Shown here in pieces: positions 35,263 to 44,061 of a stretch of 64,000 bases of DNA (position 1 is its first letter; each line of letters begins with the position of its first letter). The notes under the pieces were generated by a model. That model saw only the letters and a list, made by a program, of their open reading frames with translations, did not search any database and had not been told where the DNA came from. The translations under genes and the position numbers were made by a program. The DNA is from Nonomuraea candida (GTDB taxonomy: Bacteria > Actinomycetota > Actinomycetes > Streptosporangiales > Streptosporangiaceae): NCBI RefSeq assembly GCF_000725485.1, contig NZ_JOAG01000017.1:67892-131891 (forward strand), read 5' to 3'.

Positions 35263-35871
35263 TCAGGAGTCGTCAGGGGCGCGGTGGACGATCTGGACCG
35301 GGTGGAGGTCGAAAGCGCGGTCGGTCAGCTCCAGCCCTGCCGAGACGTAGAGCGCCGCCCGCAACCACCGCTCATCCCGCCCCAGCCCTCCACCTCGCAG
35401 CCCGGCCCGTTTCCGCCGGGAACCCTCCTCCTGGCGCGAAGCCTCCTCGCGGTGGGGATTCTCCGTGCGGTGGGGATTCTCCGTGCGGTGGGGAGACTCC
35501 TCCCGGCGCGAACCCTTCTCCTGGCTTGAACTCTCCTCCCGGCCGGAGTTTCCGGTGTCGCCGTCGTGGTCGCGGTCGCCGTCGCGGTTGTCGTCGCCAT
35601 TGCCTACTGGGCGGTCATTGGCGTTGTGTGGGCTGTCGGCGTGGGGGCGCGTGGGCAGGATGTGCCAGAACATCCAGCCGTGCAGCAATCCCCCCAGGAT
35701 CAGCATCGCGAGAAGGTCCGTCTCGGCCTCACCCCGCTGCTCGACGAACCTGCCGTAGACGAGCATCACGGAGAGTCTGGCGTCACCGCTCACGACAGCG
35801 ACGACACCGGCCACGACGACCGCCACCACGAAGGCGGCGACGGCGATCCGGACAAGGCGATAGGGGCGCAA
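35263..35871 (-). CDS. Membrane protein with charged repetitive linker, function unknown
   Basis: A 202-residue protein with two N-terminal membrane segments (about 8-27 and 50-72). A long, highly charged Asp/Arg/Glu/His linker follows (about 75-150), partly made of an 18-base tandem repeat. A short hydrophobic C-terminal part (RAALYVSAGLELTDRAFDLHPVQIVH) ends it. No family was recognised. The low-complexity linker suggests a surface-exposed or phase-separating spacer, which is speculation. Confidence 0.7.
   Translation of the reverse strand: MRPYRLVRIAVAAFVVAVVVAGVVAVVSGDARLSVMLVYGRFVEQRGEAETDLLAMLILGGLLHGWMFWHILPTRPHADSPHNANDRPVGNGDDNRDGDRDHDGDTGNSGREESSSQEKGSRREESPHRTENPHRTENPHREEASRQEEGSRRKRAGLRGGGLGRDERWLRAALYVSAGLELTDRAFDLHPVQIVHRAPDDS
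35449..35502. repeat. 18-bp tandem repeat in the membrane protein gene
   Basis: Two perfect copies of GCGGTGGGGATTCTCCGT (35449-35466, 35467-35484) and a diverged third (35485-35502) encode repeated HRTENP. Confidence 0.88.
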
Positions 35872-35961
35872 GAGTGGTTCCCGGGGGGTGAAGGAACGGA
35901 GGGCGGAGCACGAAAACGCCCCACCTTAACGGGACCGGCACCCAGCGTGGCCGCGACCGGG

Positions 35962-36645
35962 TCAGCTCGCCGGCTCCTCGCCCTCCACTAACGGGGCCTG
36001 CTTCGGAAGCAGGATGTTGCGGCCGAGCAGCCAGTCGGCCAGGCGGTCGCGCTCGACCAGCACCAGGTTCTGGCGGGCGTTGAGCGCTTCGGTGCGGGCC
36101 TGGCGGGTGAGCCGGCCGGAGGTGACGAGCACGCCGGTGTGCCCGTCGAAGGCGTTGGCCAGGGCGCCGAGGAAGTTGCGGACCTCGGGCGCGCCGACCG
36201 TGTTGGTGTATCGCTTGCACTGGATGGCGTAGGGGGTGCCGCCGGGGGCGACGGCCGTGATGTCGACGCCGCCGTCGCCGGCGCGGCCCCGTTCGCGGAC
36301 GCGGCGGAACCCCTCGGCGATCATCCGCTCCGCGATCAGGTGCTCGAACTGCGGCCCGGTCATGAGGTCGACTTTCGCCAATTCCGCATTGGCCGCGAGG
36401 AACTGCATGCGCCGGGCCTGGATGGCCCGATATCTCAGGAAAAGCCCGCCGAGGAACGCCGCGATCGCGAGCAGGGCGATGGCCATCGCCAATGTGGGAT
36501 TTTCCGCCACGAATTCGGCCACGAGAACGACCACGATGATGGCGAGCCCGAGGCCGAGCGCCCACAGCGCCTCCTTGCCGCTGCCGCCTGACCTCCGCCG
36601 TCGCCGTCTCCTGCCGTTGCCGCCGCCTCTGGATCGCCTCGCCAT
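35962..36645 (-). CDS. Membrane-anchored Mrr-like restriction endonuclease
   Basis: A 227-residue protein. After an Arg-rich N-terminus come two membrane segments (about 25-47 and 50-72). A PD-(D/E)xK domain of the Mrr_cat type follows: Glu101 in PQFEHLI, Asp128 in GGVDIT and Gln142-x-Lys144 in AIQCKRY. The ATG at 36645 is preceded by GGGGAGGAACG. Related membrane-tethered nucleases are thought to cut modified or foreign DNA; the true role is unknown. No methylase is nearby. Confidence 0.88.
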   Translation of the reverse strand: MARRSRGGGNGRRRRRRRSGGSGKEALWALGLGLAIIVVVLVAEFVAENPTLAMAIALLAIAAFLGGLFLRYRAIQARRMQFLAANAELAKVDLMTGPQFEHLIAERMIAEGFRRVRERGRAGDGGVDITAVAPGGTPYAIQCKRYTNTVGAPEVRNFLGALANAFDGHTGVLVTSGRLTRQARTEALNARQNLVLVERDRLADWLLGRNILLPKQAPLVEGEEPAS

Positions 36646-36787
36646 CGTTCCTCCCCGCTGAAAGCCCGGTGTCGAGGTCAGTATGAACGGCGGGACCGAC
36701 AAAAACAGGGGGCGCAGGGTTATGTGGAGAGGATGGTGAAGTGAGGTGATTTGGGAGGCGTTCCGGATGTGATGGGTTTCGTGGGGT

Positions 36788-38419
36788 TTATCCGAAGCAG
36801 TCGCGGGCCTTTGTCTCGACATATCGTGAGGAGCGTTCTTCATTGGGGCCGCGCGTCGTCCAGCCGTGAGCGGCGAGGAGCCGACGCAGCCCGTACGCCC
36901 CCAGCGGGGTCACCCGGAAGGCGTCGCCGGCGTACACGGCCTCGATGGACGACCGCGGCGCCGTCTCGAGGAACCCCGCGGGACAGGAGCCCTGCCCGAG
37001 AGAGGTGGCCAGCTCCTCCACCAGCCGGTCCAGCTCGCCGGCGTCCGCGGCCCGGCCGGCGGTGTCGTTCGCCGGCTCGATCACCCCGCTCAGGACCCAG
37101 TCGCCCATCACCAGGCGGACGTTGTGCAGCAGGTCGCCCTCCAGCCCGTACAGTCCCGTGGTGTCGCCGCCGGCCATGGCGATGGCCGGCGCGGGGAGCA
37201 GCACGGGGAAGGGGCGCTCGCCCAGCCCTTCCAGGATCTGCGCGGTGAACGGGTACACCGCCTCCAACGGGATCTGCGGGGCGTAATAGGAGCGCTCCTC
37301 GCGGGCGATCCTGACGCGGGAGCGCAGCAGCCCGGCCAGCAGGCGGGCCCACGTCTCGACGACCTCGCCCGCCCGTCCGGCCATCTCCCCGCCGCAGGCC
37401 GCCTCACGGCCGTCCGCCTCACCGGCAGAGGTGGCGATGGCCTTGGCGCCGCGGGTCGCGATCAGGCGGGCCTCGACGGCCGCGTTCCACAGGCCGTGCA
37501 GCGCGGGCAGGTCCTTGGCGCTGCGCAGCCGCGCCGACCTGCCCTTCTCCCGCCGCGCGGCCTCCTCCGCCCGCAGCCGCAGCACCCACTCGGGCGGCGC
37601 GGACGCCCCCGAGGGGAAACGCGGCTCCGGCGCCAGGACGTCGTACAGCCCGAGGTCGGCCACGGCGCGTACCGCGTCGGCCGGGCGCAGCACCTTGCCG
37701 GGCGTCAGCGCCCGCCCGGAGCCCACCCATCCGGCCAGCCCGCGCGCCCGCCGCACCAGCAGCGACGCCTCGGCCTGCCTGGCGAGGCGCGCGAGCTCGG
37801 CCGGCGCGGGGGCCGGCTCCGCGTCGTCCTCCCGCACGGCGAAGGCCGGGAACAGCGCCGTGAACACCGGATCGACCTCGCCGCCCGGGCCCGGCAGGTC
37901 GCGCCCGGGCAGCGCGCCGTTCTCACGGAACAGCTTGTCGAGCGCGAGACGCTCGCACTCGTCGAAGGGGCCCGGGACATGGACGCCGGGGTCCTCCCCG
38001 GGCGCGCGCCCGCGACCGGCGGCGCAGGCCGGATAGTACGCCTCGGCCTCCGCCTCGCGGACGTCCTCCACCTCGACGCGGTGCCGCCACTCCTCGCCCA
38101 GGTCGTAGACGTAGTCGAAGACGGCGCCGGGCCGGGGCACGACCTGGCGCAGCCGTACGTCGTCCTCGCGCACGAGAGGCGGCCCGAACCCGCGCAGCGG
38201 CCCGTCCATGAGCGGTTCGGGCACGTACTCGACGGAGTCGAGGCGGAACTTGTGCAGGTGCTCGTCCTCCCACCCGAAGGCGTCCTGCAAGACGTAGTGC
38301 AGCGCCCCGAACGTCATCTCGGACGGCACCAGCAGCCGCCGCCACACCGTGGGGCGGACGTCCCGCAGGGTGACCTTCAACTGGTGCACCTGCGGCGGGG
38401 CAGCGGAGCGACGAGCCAT
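36788..38419 (-). CDS. Plasmid pRiA4b ORF-3 family protein with long C-terminal extension
   Basis: A 543-residue protein. The N-terminal 190 residues match the pRiA4b ORF-3 family ([20 protein letters not shown], then [13 protein letters not shown] and [16 protein letters not shown]). The remaining 350 residues are an alpha-rich region without a recognised family. The ATG at 38419 follows GGAG by 8 bases. The family is common in actinomycetes and mobile plasmids but has no assigned biochemical role. It lies between an Mrr-like nuclease and a DNA ligase. Confidence 0.87.
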   Translation of the reverse strand: MARRSAAPPQVHQLKVTLRDVRPTVWRRLLVPSEMTFGALHYVLQDAFGWEDEHLHKFRLDSVEYVPEPLMDGPLRGFGPPLVREDDVRLRQVVPRPGAVFDYVYDLGEEWRHRVEVEDVREAEAEAYYPACAAGRGRAPGEDPGVHVPGPFDECERLALDKLFRENGALPGRDLPGPGGEVDPVFTALFPAFAVREDDAEPAPAPAELARLARQAEASLLVRRARGLAGWVGSGRALTPGKVLRPADAVRAVADLGLYDVLAPEPRFPSGASAPPEWVLRLRAEEAARREKGRSARLRSAKDLPALHGLWNAAVEARLIATRGAKAIATSAGEADGREAACGGEMAGRAGEVVETWARLLAGLLRSRVRIAREERSYYAPQIPLEAVYPFTAQILEGLGERPFPVLLPAPAIAMAGGDTTGLYGLEGDLLHNVRLVMGDWVLSGVIEPANDTAGRAADAGELDRLVEELATSLGQGSCPAGFLETAPRSSIEAVYAGDAFRVTPLGAYGLRRLLAAHGWTTRGPNEERSSRYVETKARDCFG

Positions 38420-38696
38420 CGGACGCACTCCATCGGTGGGGGGACCGGACCGGGAAAGCCTAGTCTCACGGCGGGAGCGGATTCCCGGGGAAACGCCGAG
38501 CCAGACCCACACGGCAGGCCCGGTGCGGCGGTGTGAAGGCGTGCGGGTGCGCGGCGTACGGGAGTGCGGTGCAGGTGCAGGTTCGGTACGGGTGGCAGTG
38601 GGGTGCGGGTGGGGATTCCGTGTGCGTGGGAGTGTGGGGCGTGCGGGGCCGGTTCTGGGGTTCGGAACTGTCGGTGACGGACGGCATTGTTGTGCC

Positions 38697-40829
38697 ATGA
38701 CCGAGACGCCCCCGTTCACCGTCCTCGCCGACGACGCGGCCTACGCCGAGGCCGTGCAGCTCGCCGTCGACTCGGCCGCCGCCTACTACGCCGACGGCAC
38801 CTCCACCCTTGATGACGACGCCTACGACCGGCTGGTGCGGGGCATCGAGGCGTACGAGCGGGCCCATCCCGAAGCGGTGCTGCCGTCCTCGCCGACGGGC
38901 AAGGTGGCCGGCGGCGCCGTGGTGGGCGACGTGCCGCACACGGTGCCCATGCTGAGCCTCGACAACGTGTTCGGCCCCGACCAGCTCGCCGACTGGGTGA
39001 CCGGGCTGGAGCGCCGGCTGGGCCGTCCCGTGACGGCGTGGAGCGTGGAGCCCAAGCTCGACGGCCTGGCCATCTCGGCCCGCTACCGGCACGGGCGGCT
39101 CGCACAGCTCGTCACGCGCGGCGACGGGGCCGCGGGCGAGGACGTCTCGCACGCCATCGGCACCATCGTCGGCCTGCCCGACCGGCTGGCCGAGCCGGTC
39201 ACGGTGGAGCTGCGCGGCGAGGTCATGATGACCGCCACCCAGTTCGAGGAGGCCTGCGCCAAACGGCAGGCCCACGACGGCACCACGTTCGCCAACCCGC
39301 GCAGCGCGGCGGCGGGCACGCTGCGCGCCCAGGACCGGCCCTACACCTGCGAGCTGACCTTCTTCGCCTACGGGGCGTTGCCGTCGCCCGGCGACGACTC
39401 CGAGCTGGCCGTGCGCCTGCGGGAGCTGCCGCACAGCCGCGTCATGGAGTGGGTGGCCGGGCAGGGCGTGCAGACCACCGCCTCGACGGCGGTCGCCGGC
39501 ATCGTCGCCGAGACGCTGGAGCGGGTGAGCGAGCGCGTCGCCGAGATCGCCGCGGCGCGGGCGGGGCTGCCGTTCGGCATCGACGGCATCGTGATCAGAT
39601 GTGACTCGGCCGCCGACCAGGCCGAGGCGGGGTTCAGCTCGCGGGCGCCGCGCTGGGCGGTGGCCTACAAGCTGCCCGCCACCGAGAAGATCACCAAGCT
39701 GCTGGCCGTGGAGTGGAACACCGGCCGCACCGGCATCATCGCGCCGCGCGCCGTGCTGGAGCCGGTCAAGCTGGACGGCAGCGTCGTCACCTACGCCACG
39801 CTGCACAACCCCGCCGACATCGCCCGGCGCGGCCTGATGCTGGGCGACAGCGTGACCGTCTACAAGGCGGGCGACGTCATCCCGCGGGTCGAGGCGCCGG
39901 TCGTGCACCTGCGCACGGGCGAGGAGCGGCCCATCGAGATCCCGCAGGTCTGCCCGTCCTGCGGCGACGCCATCGACACCTCGCAGGAGCGGTGGCGGTG
40001 CGTGCGCGGGCGCCAGTGCCGGGCGATCGCCTCCATCGTCTACGCCGTGGGCCGTGACCAGCTCGACGTCGAGGGCCTGGCCGAGAACCGCATCAAGCAA
40101 ATGCTCGACCTCGGTCTCATCGCCGACTTCGCCGACCTGTTCTTCCTCACCCGCGAGCAGCTCCTCGGCCTGGAGCGCATGGGTGAGACCAGCACCGACA
40201 ATCTGCTGGCCGCCCTGGAGCGGGCCAAGGGCCGGCCGCTCAGCCGGGTGTTCTGCGCACTCGGCGTGCGCGGCACCGGGCGGTCCATGAGCCGCCGCAT
40301 CGCCCGGCACTTCGGCAGCATGCAGGCCATCCTCGCGGCCGACGCCGAGGCGATCCAGGCGGTCGAGGGCATCGGCCCGGAGAAGGCCCCGGTGGTGGTC
40401 GCGGAGCTGATCGAGCTCGCCCCTCTCATCGACAAGCTCATCAAGGCCGGCGTCACCATGACGGAGCCGGGCTGGACCCCGCCCGCGGAGCCCGGCGAGC
40501 CCGGCGGGCCTGGTGAGGCCGGCGAGGTCGCCGAGCCCGGCGCCCAGGAGGCCGCCGGCGCGGTCACGCTGCCGCTGGCCGGGATGTCCGTCGTGGTGAC
40601 CGGCGCGATGAGCGGGCCGCTGGAGGCGCTGACCCGCAACGAGGTGAACGAGCTGATCGAGCGCGCGGGCGGCAAGGCGTCCTCCAGCGTCTCGGCCAGG
40701 ACGTCGCTGCTGGTGGCCGGGGAGAAGGCCGGGTCCAAGCGGGCCAAGGCCGAGAGCCTGGGCGTGCGGATCGTCGATCCGGAGGAGTTCGCCGTCCAGG
40801 TCAGCGCCTTCCTGACCCCCTCCCCTTGA
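38697..40829 (+). CDS. NAD-dependent DNA ligase
   Basis: A 710-residue LigA-type enzyme that seals nicks using NAD+. The adenylation lysine is Lys120 in EPKLDG. The OB domain, a Cys4 zinc finger (CPSCGDAI to CVRGRQC), the helix-hairpin-helix region and a C-terminal BRCT domain follow. A Gly/Pro/Glu/Ala linker of about 35 residues precedes BRCT. The N-terminal Ia region is short and diverged. The setting, without the usual gatCAB neighbours, hints at an accessory second ligase; whether another copy exists cannot be told from this window. Confidence 0.92.
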   Translation: MTETPPFTVLADDAAYAEAVQLAVDSAAAYYADGTSTLDDDAYDRLVRGIEAYERAHPEAVLPSSPTGKVAGGAVVGDVPHTVPMLSLDNVFGPDQLADWVTGLERRLGRPVTAWSVEPKLDGLAISARYRHGRLAQLVTRGDGAAGEDVSHAIGTIVGLPDRLAEPVTVELRGEVMMTATQFEEACAKRQAHDGTTFANPRSAAAGTLRAQDRPYTCELTFFAYGALPSPGDDSELAVRLRELPHSRVMEWVAGQGVQTTASTAVAGIVAETLERVSERVAEIAAARAGLPFGIDGIVIRCDSAADQAEAGFSSRAPRWAVAYKLPATEKITKLLAVEWNTGRTGIIAPRAVLEPVKLDGSVVTYATLHNPADIARRGLMLGDSVTVYKAGDVIPRVEAPVVHLRTGEERPIEIPQVCPSCGDAIDTSQERWRCVRGRQCRAIASIVYAVGRDQLDVEGLAENRIKQMLDLGLIADFADLFFLTREQLLGLERMGETSTDNLLAALERAKGRPLSRVFCALGVRGTGRSMSRRIARHFGSMQAILAADAEAIQAVEGIGPEKAPVVVAELIELAPLIDKLIKAGVTMTEPGWTPPAEPGEPGGPGEAGEVAEPGAQEAAGAVTLPLAGMSVVVTGAMSGPLEALTRNEVNELIERAGGKASSSVSARTSLLVAGEKAGSKRAKAESLGVRIVDPEEFAVQVSAFLTPSP

Positions 40830-40877
40830 GGTCTTTCGAGCGTCCCGCCCTGCCCGGCGGCGGCGAGCGTCACACTC

Positions 40878-41861
40878 TCATCCGGCCGGGCGGCCGCGTC
40901 GCGATCGCCACCTGCGCACCGGAGGAACCGGCGGCCTGCCTGGCCAGGGTGTGGCGCCGGGGCGGCCGCTGGTGAGGGAGATGGGGTGGCTGGGGCGCAG
41001 TGAGCGTTTCGCGGCCCAGGCGTCCAGGCGGCGCAGGGCGGCGTGGTCGGAGCCGCCGGGCGGGGCCGTGATGAGGACGATGGCCTGCTCGTGGTCGTCG
41101 ACGCTGGTCAGCACCTGCCAGTCGACGCTGAGAGGGCCGGTGACGGGATGCCGGACGGTGCTGTGGCCGAACGGGTTCAGCGTCACCAGGTGCTGGCTCC
41201 ACCAGGTGCGGAAGTCGTCGTCACACCCGCACAGCTCGCTGACGAGCTCCTGCAGCCGGGGCTGGTCGGGGAAGGCGCCCGCGGCCATGCGCAGGCTGGA
41301 GACGGCTTCGCGGGCGCGGGCCGGCCAGTCCGTCTGCAGGGCCCGTACGTGCTCGTCGAGGAAGACCATGCGCACGTAGTTGCGGTGCGCGGGCGGCACG
41401 GCGGCCAGGTCGCCGAGCAGTGCGGCGCCGAGCCGGTTCCAGGCCAGGATGTCGAGGTAGCGGCCGAGCACCAGGGCGGGCGTGTCGGCGACGTTGGCCA
41501 GCAGCCGCACCGTCTGCGGGCTGACCTGCTGCTCGGTCTCGCCGGGCACCTCGCTCGTCTCGGGGTAGGCGAGCCGGAACAGATGTTGCTGCTGTTCGGG
41601 GGTGAGCAGGAGGGCGCGGCCGATGGCGTTCAGCACGGCGCGGGAGGCGGTGCGGACGCGGCCCTGCTCCAGGCGCGTGTAGTAGTCGGTGCTGATTCCG
41701 GCGAGCTGGGCCACCTCCTCCCGGCGCAGGCCGGTCACCCGGCGGGGGTAGGCGGGCTCGGGCAGGCCGTGCTCGGCCGCGGTGACCGCGGCGCGCCGGG
41801 CGGCCAGGAAGTCGGCCAGTGGTCCGCGTGACGAGGCGAGCGGGCTGTCCATGTCGGCCAA
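40878..41861 (-). CDS. XRE family regulator with MmyB-like ligand domain
   Basis: A 327-residue regulator. The N-terminal helix-turn-helix (LRREEVAQLAGISTDYYTRLEQG) and the MmyB-like PAS-fold domain (LAWNRLGAALLGDL, YVRMVFLDEHVR) are those of the common actinobacterial family. The last 40 residues after DAWAAKR are Pro/Arg-rich, do not resemble the family end, and may result from loss of the original stop codon. The start at 41861 or 41852 is uncertain. Target unknown. Confidence 0.87.
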   Translation of the reverse strand: MADMDSPLASSRGPLADFLAARRAAVTAAEHGLPEPAYPRRVTGLRREEVAQLAGISTDYYTRLEQGRVRTASRAVLNAIGRALLLTPEQQQHLFRLAYPETSEVPGETEQQVSPQTVRLLANVADTPALVLGRYLDILAWNRLGAALLGDLAAVPPAHRNYVRMVFLDEHVRALQTDWPARAREAVSSLRMAAGAFPDQPRLQELVSELCGCDDDFRTWWSQHLVTLNPFGHSTVRHPVTGPLSVDWQVLTSVDDHEQAIVLITAPPGGSDHAALRRLDAWAAKRSLRPSHPISLTSGRPGATPWPGRPPVPPVRRWRSRRGRPAG

Positions 41862-42231
41862 TCATGGCACTGATCAGGCCATACTTCCGGGGAATGGGCT
41901 TCCCGGGAAGACCAGGGCCTTCCTGCCGGGCGCGTCATCCTCAAGGGTTGAGGAGAGGGGAGCCGCCCCTGCGGACACTGGAGGGGGGCTGCGGGGCCGG
42001 CTCTCCTCCCCGCGCGCCGGGGCGGCTTTCCCGGCTGTCTCCACCTGGTTCCGGCGGTCGGCCGGTCGCCAGGCTCAAGGGTAGACCTCCGGGCGGGCTC
42101 CCGGGGGCGGGACGGAGCCGCCGGGTGTGTCGCCGGGTGTTCCATGGGTCGTGCGGGCCCGGGTGGGTGCGAGGCCGGTGTGGCCGGAACCGCCGTCGGG
42201 TGGCGGTTCCGGCCGGTGGAGGTGGAGCTCG
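41862..42231. other. 370-base intergenic region without a convincing gene
   Basis: No reading frame here shows protein-like composition together with a ribosome binding site. The region holds the perfect palindrome CTTCCCGGGAAG (41899-41910), 38 bases upstream of the XRE gene start, which could be its operator. It also contains the hairpin that ends the secreted protein gene. Confidence 0.6.
42182..42214 (-). terminator. Hairpin after the secreted protein gene
   Basis: GGCCGGAACCGCC (42182-42194) pairs perfectly with GGCGGTTCCGGCC (42202-42214) around a 7-base loop, just after the stop of the gene at 42232. Confidence 0.88.
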
Positions 42232-42717
42232 TCAGAGCTCGATCTTCGTGTTCACCAGCGGCGGGTTGACCCGGATGGCCGAGATCTTGATCATCTTCAG
42301 CTGGGTGGTGTGGAACTGGCTGCTGTTGAAGCAGGTCAGGCTCACCATGGAGGGTGCGCTGAAGGAGTTGACCAGGTTCAGCGTGATCGCCTGGCCGCCC
42401 ACGCCGTCGAGCGTGGCGTGGCTGACGTCGAAGCCCGTGCCGGCCTGGAGCCGGCAGTCCACCCAGTGGGTCTCGGTGGTGTTGTTGTACGGCGACACCT
42501 TGGCCATGAACAGGTAGCTGCCCGCGGGCACGTGCAGGTCGAACCTGCGCGACCCGAGCCCGGTCATCGTGTAGTCGTTCAGGTAGGTGCTGAAGACCTC
42601 CGGAACGGGAGCCGCGCTCGCGGCCGCCGGGCCCGACGACACGCCGGTCAGCGCGCCCAGGCCGGCGATCGCGAGCAGAGCGGCGGCGATCCGGCGCTTG
42701 ATGGTGATGGTGGACAA
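42232..42717 (-). CDS. Small secreted protein, function unknown
   Basis: A 161-residue secreted protein starting at a TTG codon (42717) with GGGGGA six bases ahead. It starts with a signal peptide (TIKRRIAAALLAIAGLGALTG to about ASA). The mature part is rich in Thr, Ser and Asn, predicted to be a beta-sandwich, and has two cysteines that may form a disulfide. Longer upstream starts would put an unlikely basic tail before the signal peptide. No family recognised. Confidence 0.75.
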   Translation of the reverse strand: MSTITIKRRIAAALLAIAGLGALTGVSSGPAAASAAPVPEVFSTYLNDYTMTGLGSRRFDLHVPAGSYLFMAKVSPYNNTTETHWVDCRLQAGTGFDVSHATLDGVGGQAITLNLVNSFSAPSMVSLTCFNSSQFHTTQLKMIKISAIRVNPPLVNTKIEL

Positions 42718-42905
42718 CTGTCCATCCCCCTTCTGATCGGTTGCGTACGACGTCCGTGGCCCCAGCAGTACGGTGAGGCCGCGCGGGCGCCGGGACCGCG
42801 CAGAAGTGCGCACAGGGGATGTGCTCCTGGTGCTGGCGGCGCGGCGGAAACCAGGTCACGCGCGCGCGGGAAGGGAGCGCCGCCCGAGGCGGGGTGGTCG
42901 TGGGG

Positions 42906-43376
42906 TCAGTCGTTCTGGGCCAGGCGGGCCGGGAAGCCGCCGGTCGCGATGGGGCCCCAGCGGTCGATGTGGAGGCGGATCAGCGACTTGTCCTGGCGGC
43001 GCATGGCCTCGCGGTATTCGTCCCAGTCCGGGTGCTCGCCGGCGATGCACCGGTAGTACTCGACCAGCGCCTCCAGGGCCTCCGGCATGTCCAGCACCTC
43101 GGCGTGCCCGTCCACCTGCACGTACGGGCCGTTCCAGTCGTCGGACAGCACGCAGATCGACACGCGGTCGTCGCGGCGGGCGTTGACCGCCTTGGCGCGG
43201 TCGGGATAGGTGGACACCACGATCCGGCCGCCCTCGTCGACGCCGCACGAGACGGGGGAGAGCTGGGGACGGCCGTCCGCGCGGGTGGTGGACAGCAGGC
43301 CGTGGTGCCGGGGACGCAGGAAGTCGAGCAGTTCGGGCAGGTCGACGCGGCGCGCGGTCGCGATGTTCGGAGCCAA
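42906..43376 (-). CDS. PPOX-class F420-binding oxidoreductase
   Basis: A 156-residue split-barrel protein of the F420-dependent TIGR03618-type group: the block FLRPRHHGLLSTTRADGRPQ, then YPDRAKAVNARRDDRVSICV. A second member of the family in the window, but not closely alike to the one at 28064. It probably reduces a small oxidised metabolite using reduced F420. A 92-base gap separates it from the DUF1772 gene in the same direction. Confidence 0.9.
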   Translation of the reverse strand: MAPNIATARRVDLPELLDFLRPRHHGLLSTTRADGRPQLSPVSCGVDEGGRIVVSTYPDRAKAVNARRDDRVSICVLSDDWNGPYVQVDGHAEVLDMPEALEALVEYYRCIAGEHPDWDEYREAMRRQDKSLIRLHIDRWGPIATGGFPARLAQND

Positions 43377-43468
43377 CTCTGTGTGCCTTTCGCTATGCCT
43401 TCCAAGGCCGGACTGTGCCCTCCGATCCTTTCACCATCGCCGCCGCGCACGGCGTGAGCCGCCCGTGG

Positions 43469-43906
43469 TCACAGCCCGGTCAGCCCGATCCCGACCAGCA
43501 CCAGCCCGGCCGCCGAGGCCACGGCGCGCAGCGTGTTGAAGGCGGTCCAGCGCCGCGAGTAGTCCTTCCACGCCATGGTGCCGGCGTCCAGCGCGTTGTT
43601 CATCGGTACGTTGATCGCCGCCGTGACCAGGAACGATCCGACGAAGCTCACACCGGCGGCGGCGAAGAACCACGGCGCGGCGGGGGCGTCCGCGAGGAAG
43701 CCGGTCACCAGGGCCGCGATCGGGGAGCCCAGGAACACGAGGTACAGCCACGGGTTGAGGATCTTCCGGTTGACGCTGCGCATCGCGGCCTCCGCACGGT
43801 CGGGCTCGATGGCGTTCAGCCCCGGCATGACGGACATGGAGAAGGTGTAGAAGAGGCCCGTGAGGGCGCCGTGCAGCACGAGAGTGATGAGGGCGAGTGC
43901 GAACAT
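43469..43906 (-). CDS. DUF1772 (anthrone oxygenase-like) membrane protein
   Basis: A 145-residue protein with four hydrophobic segments. The motif FYTFSMSVMPGLNAI and the conserved NVPMNNAL belong to DUF1772, which includes fungal anthrone oxygenases. In bacteria the function is not settled. It is likely cotranscribed with the PPOX gene downstream. Confidence 0.88.
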   Translation of the reverse strand: MFALALITLVLHGALTGLFYTFSMSVMPGLNAIEPDRAEAAMRSVNRKILNPWLYLVFLGSPIAALVTGFLADAPAAPWFFAAAGVSFVGSFLVTAAINVPMNNALDAGTMAWKDYSRRWTAFNTLRAVASAAGLVLVGIGLTGL

Positions 43907-44061
43907 GACTCCATGGTGACGCCTTCCGGATGAGACGGGCCATGGCCGTCCCGCTCAATGCCATACGCATACGTCTACGCCCGCCCCGCCCGGGCCGAAG
44001 AGCCGGGCTGGTCGAAGAGGCCGGGCTTGCCAAAGGGGCGTGATCGGGAGACCGTGACGAC

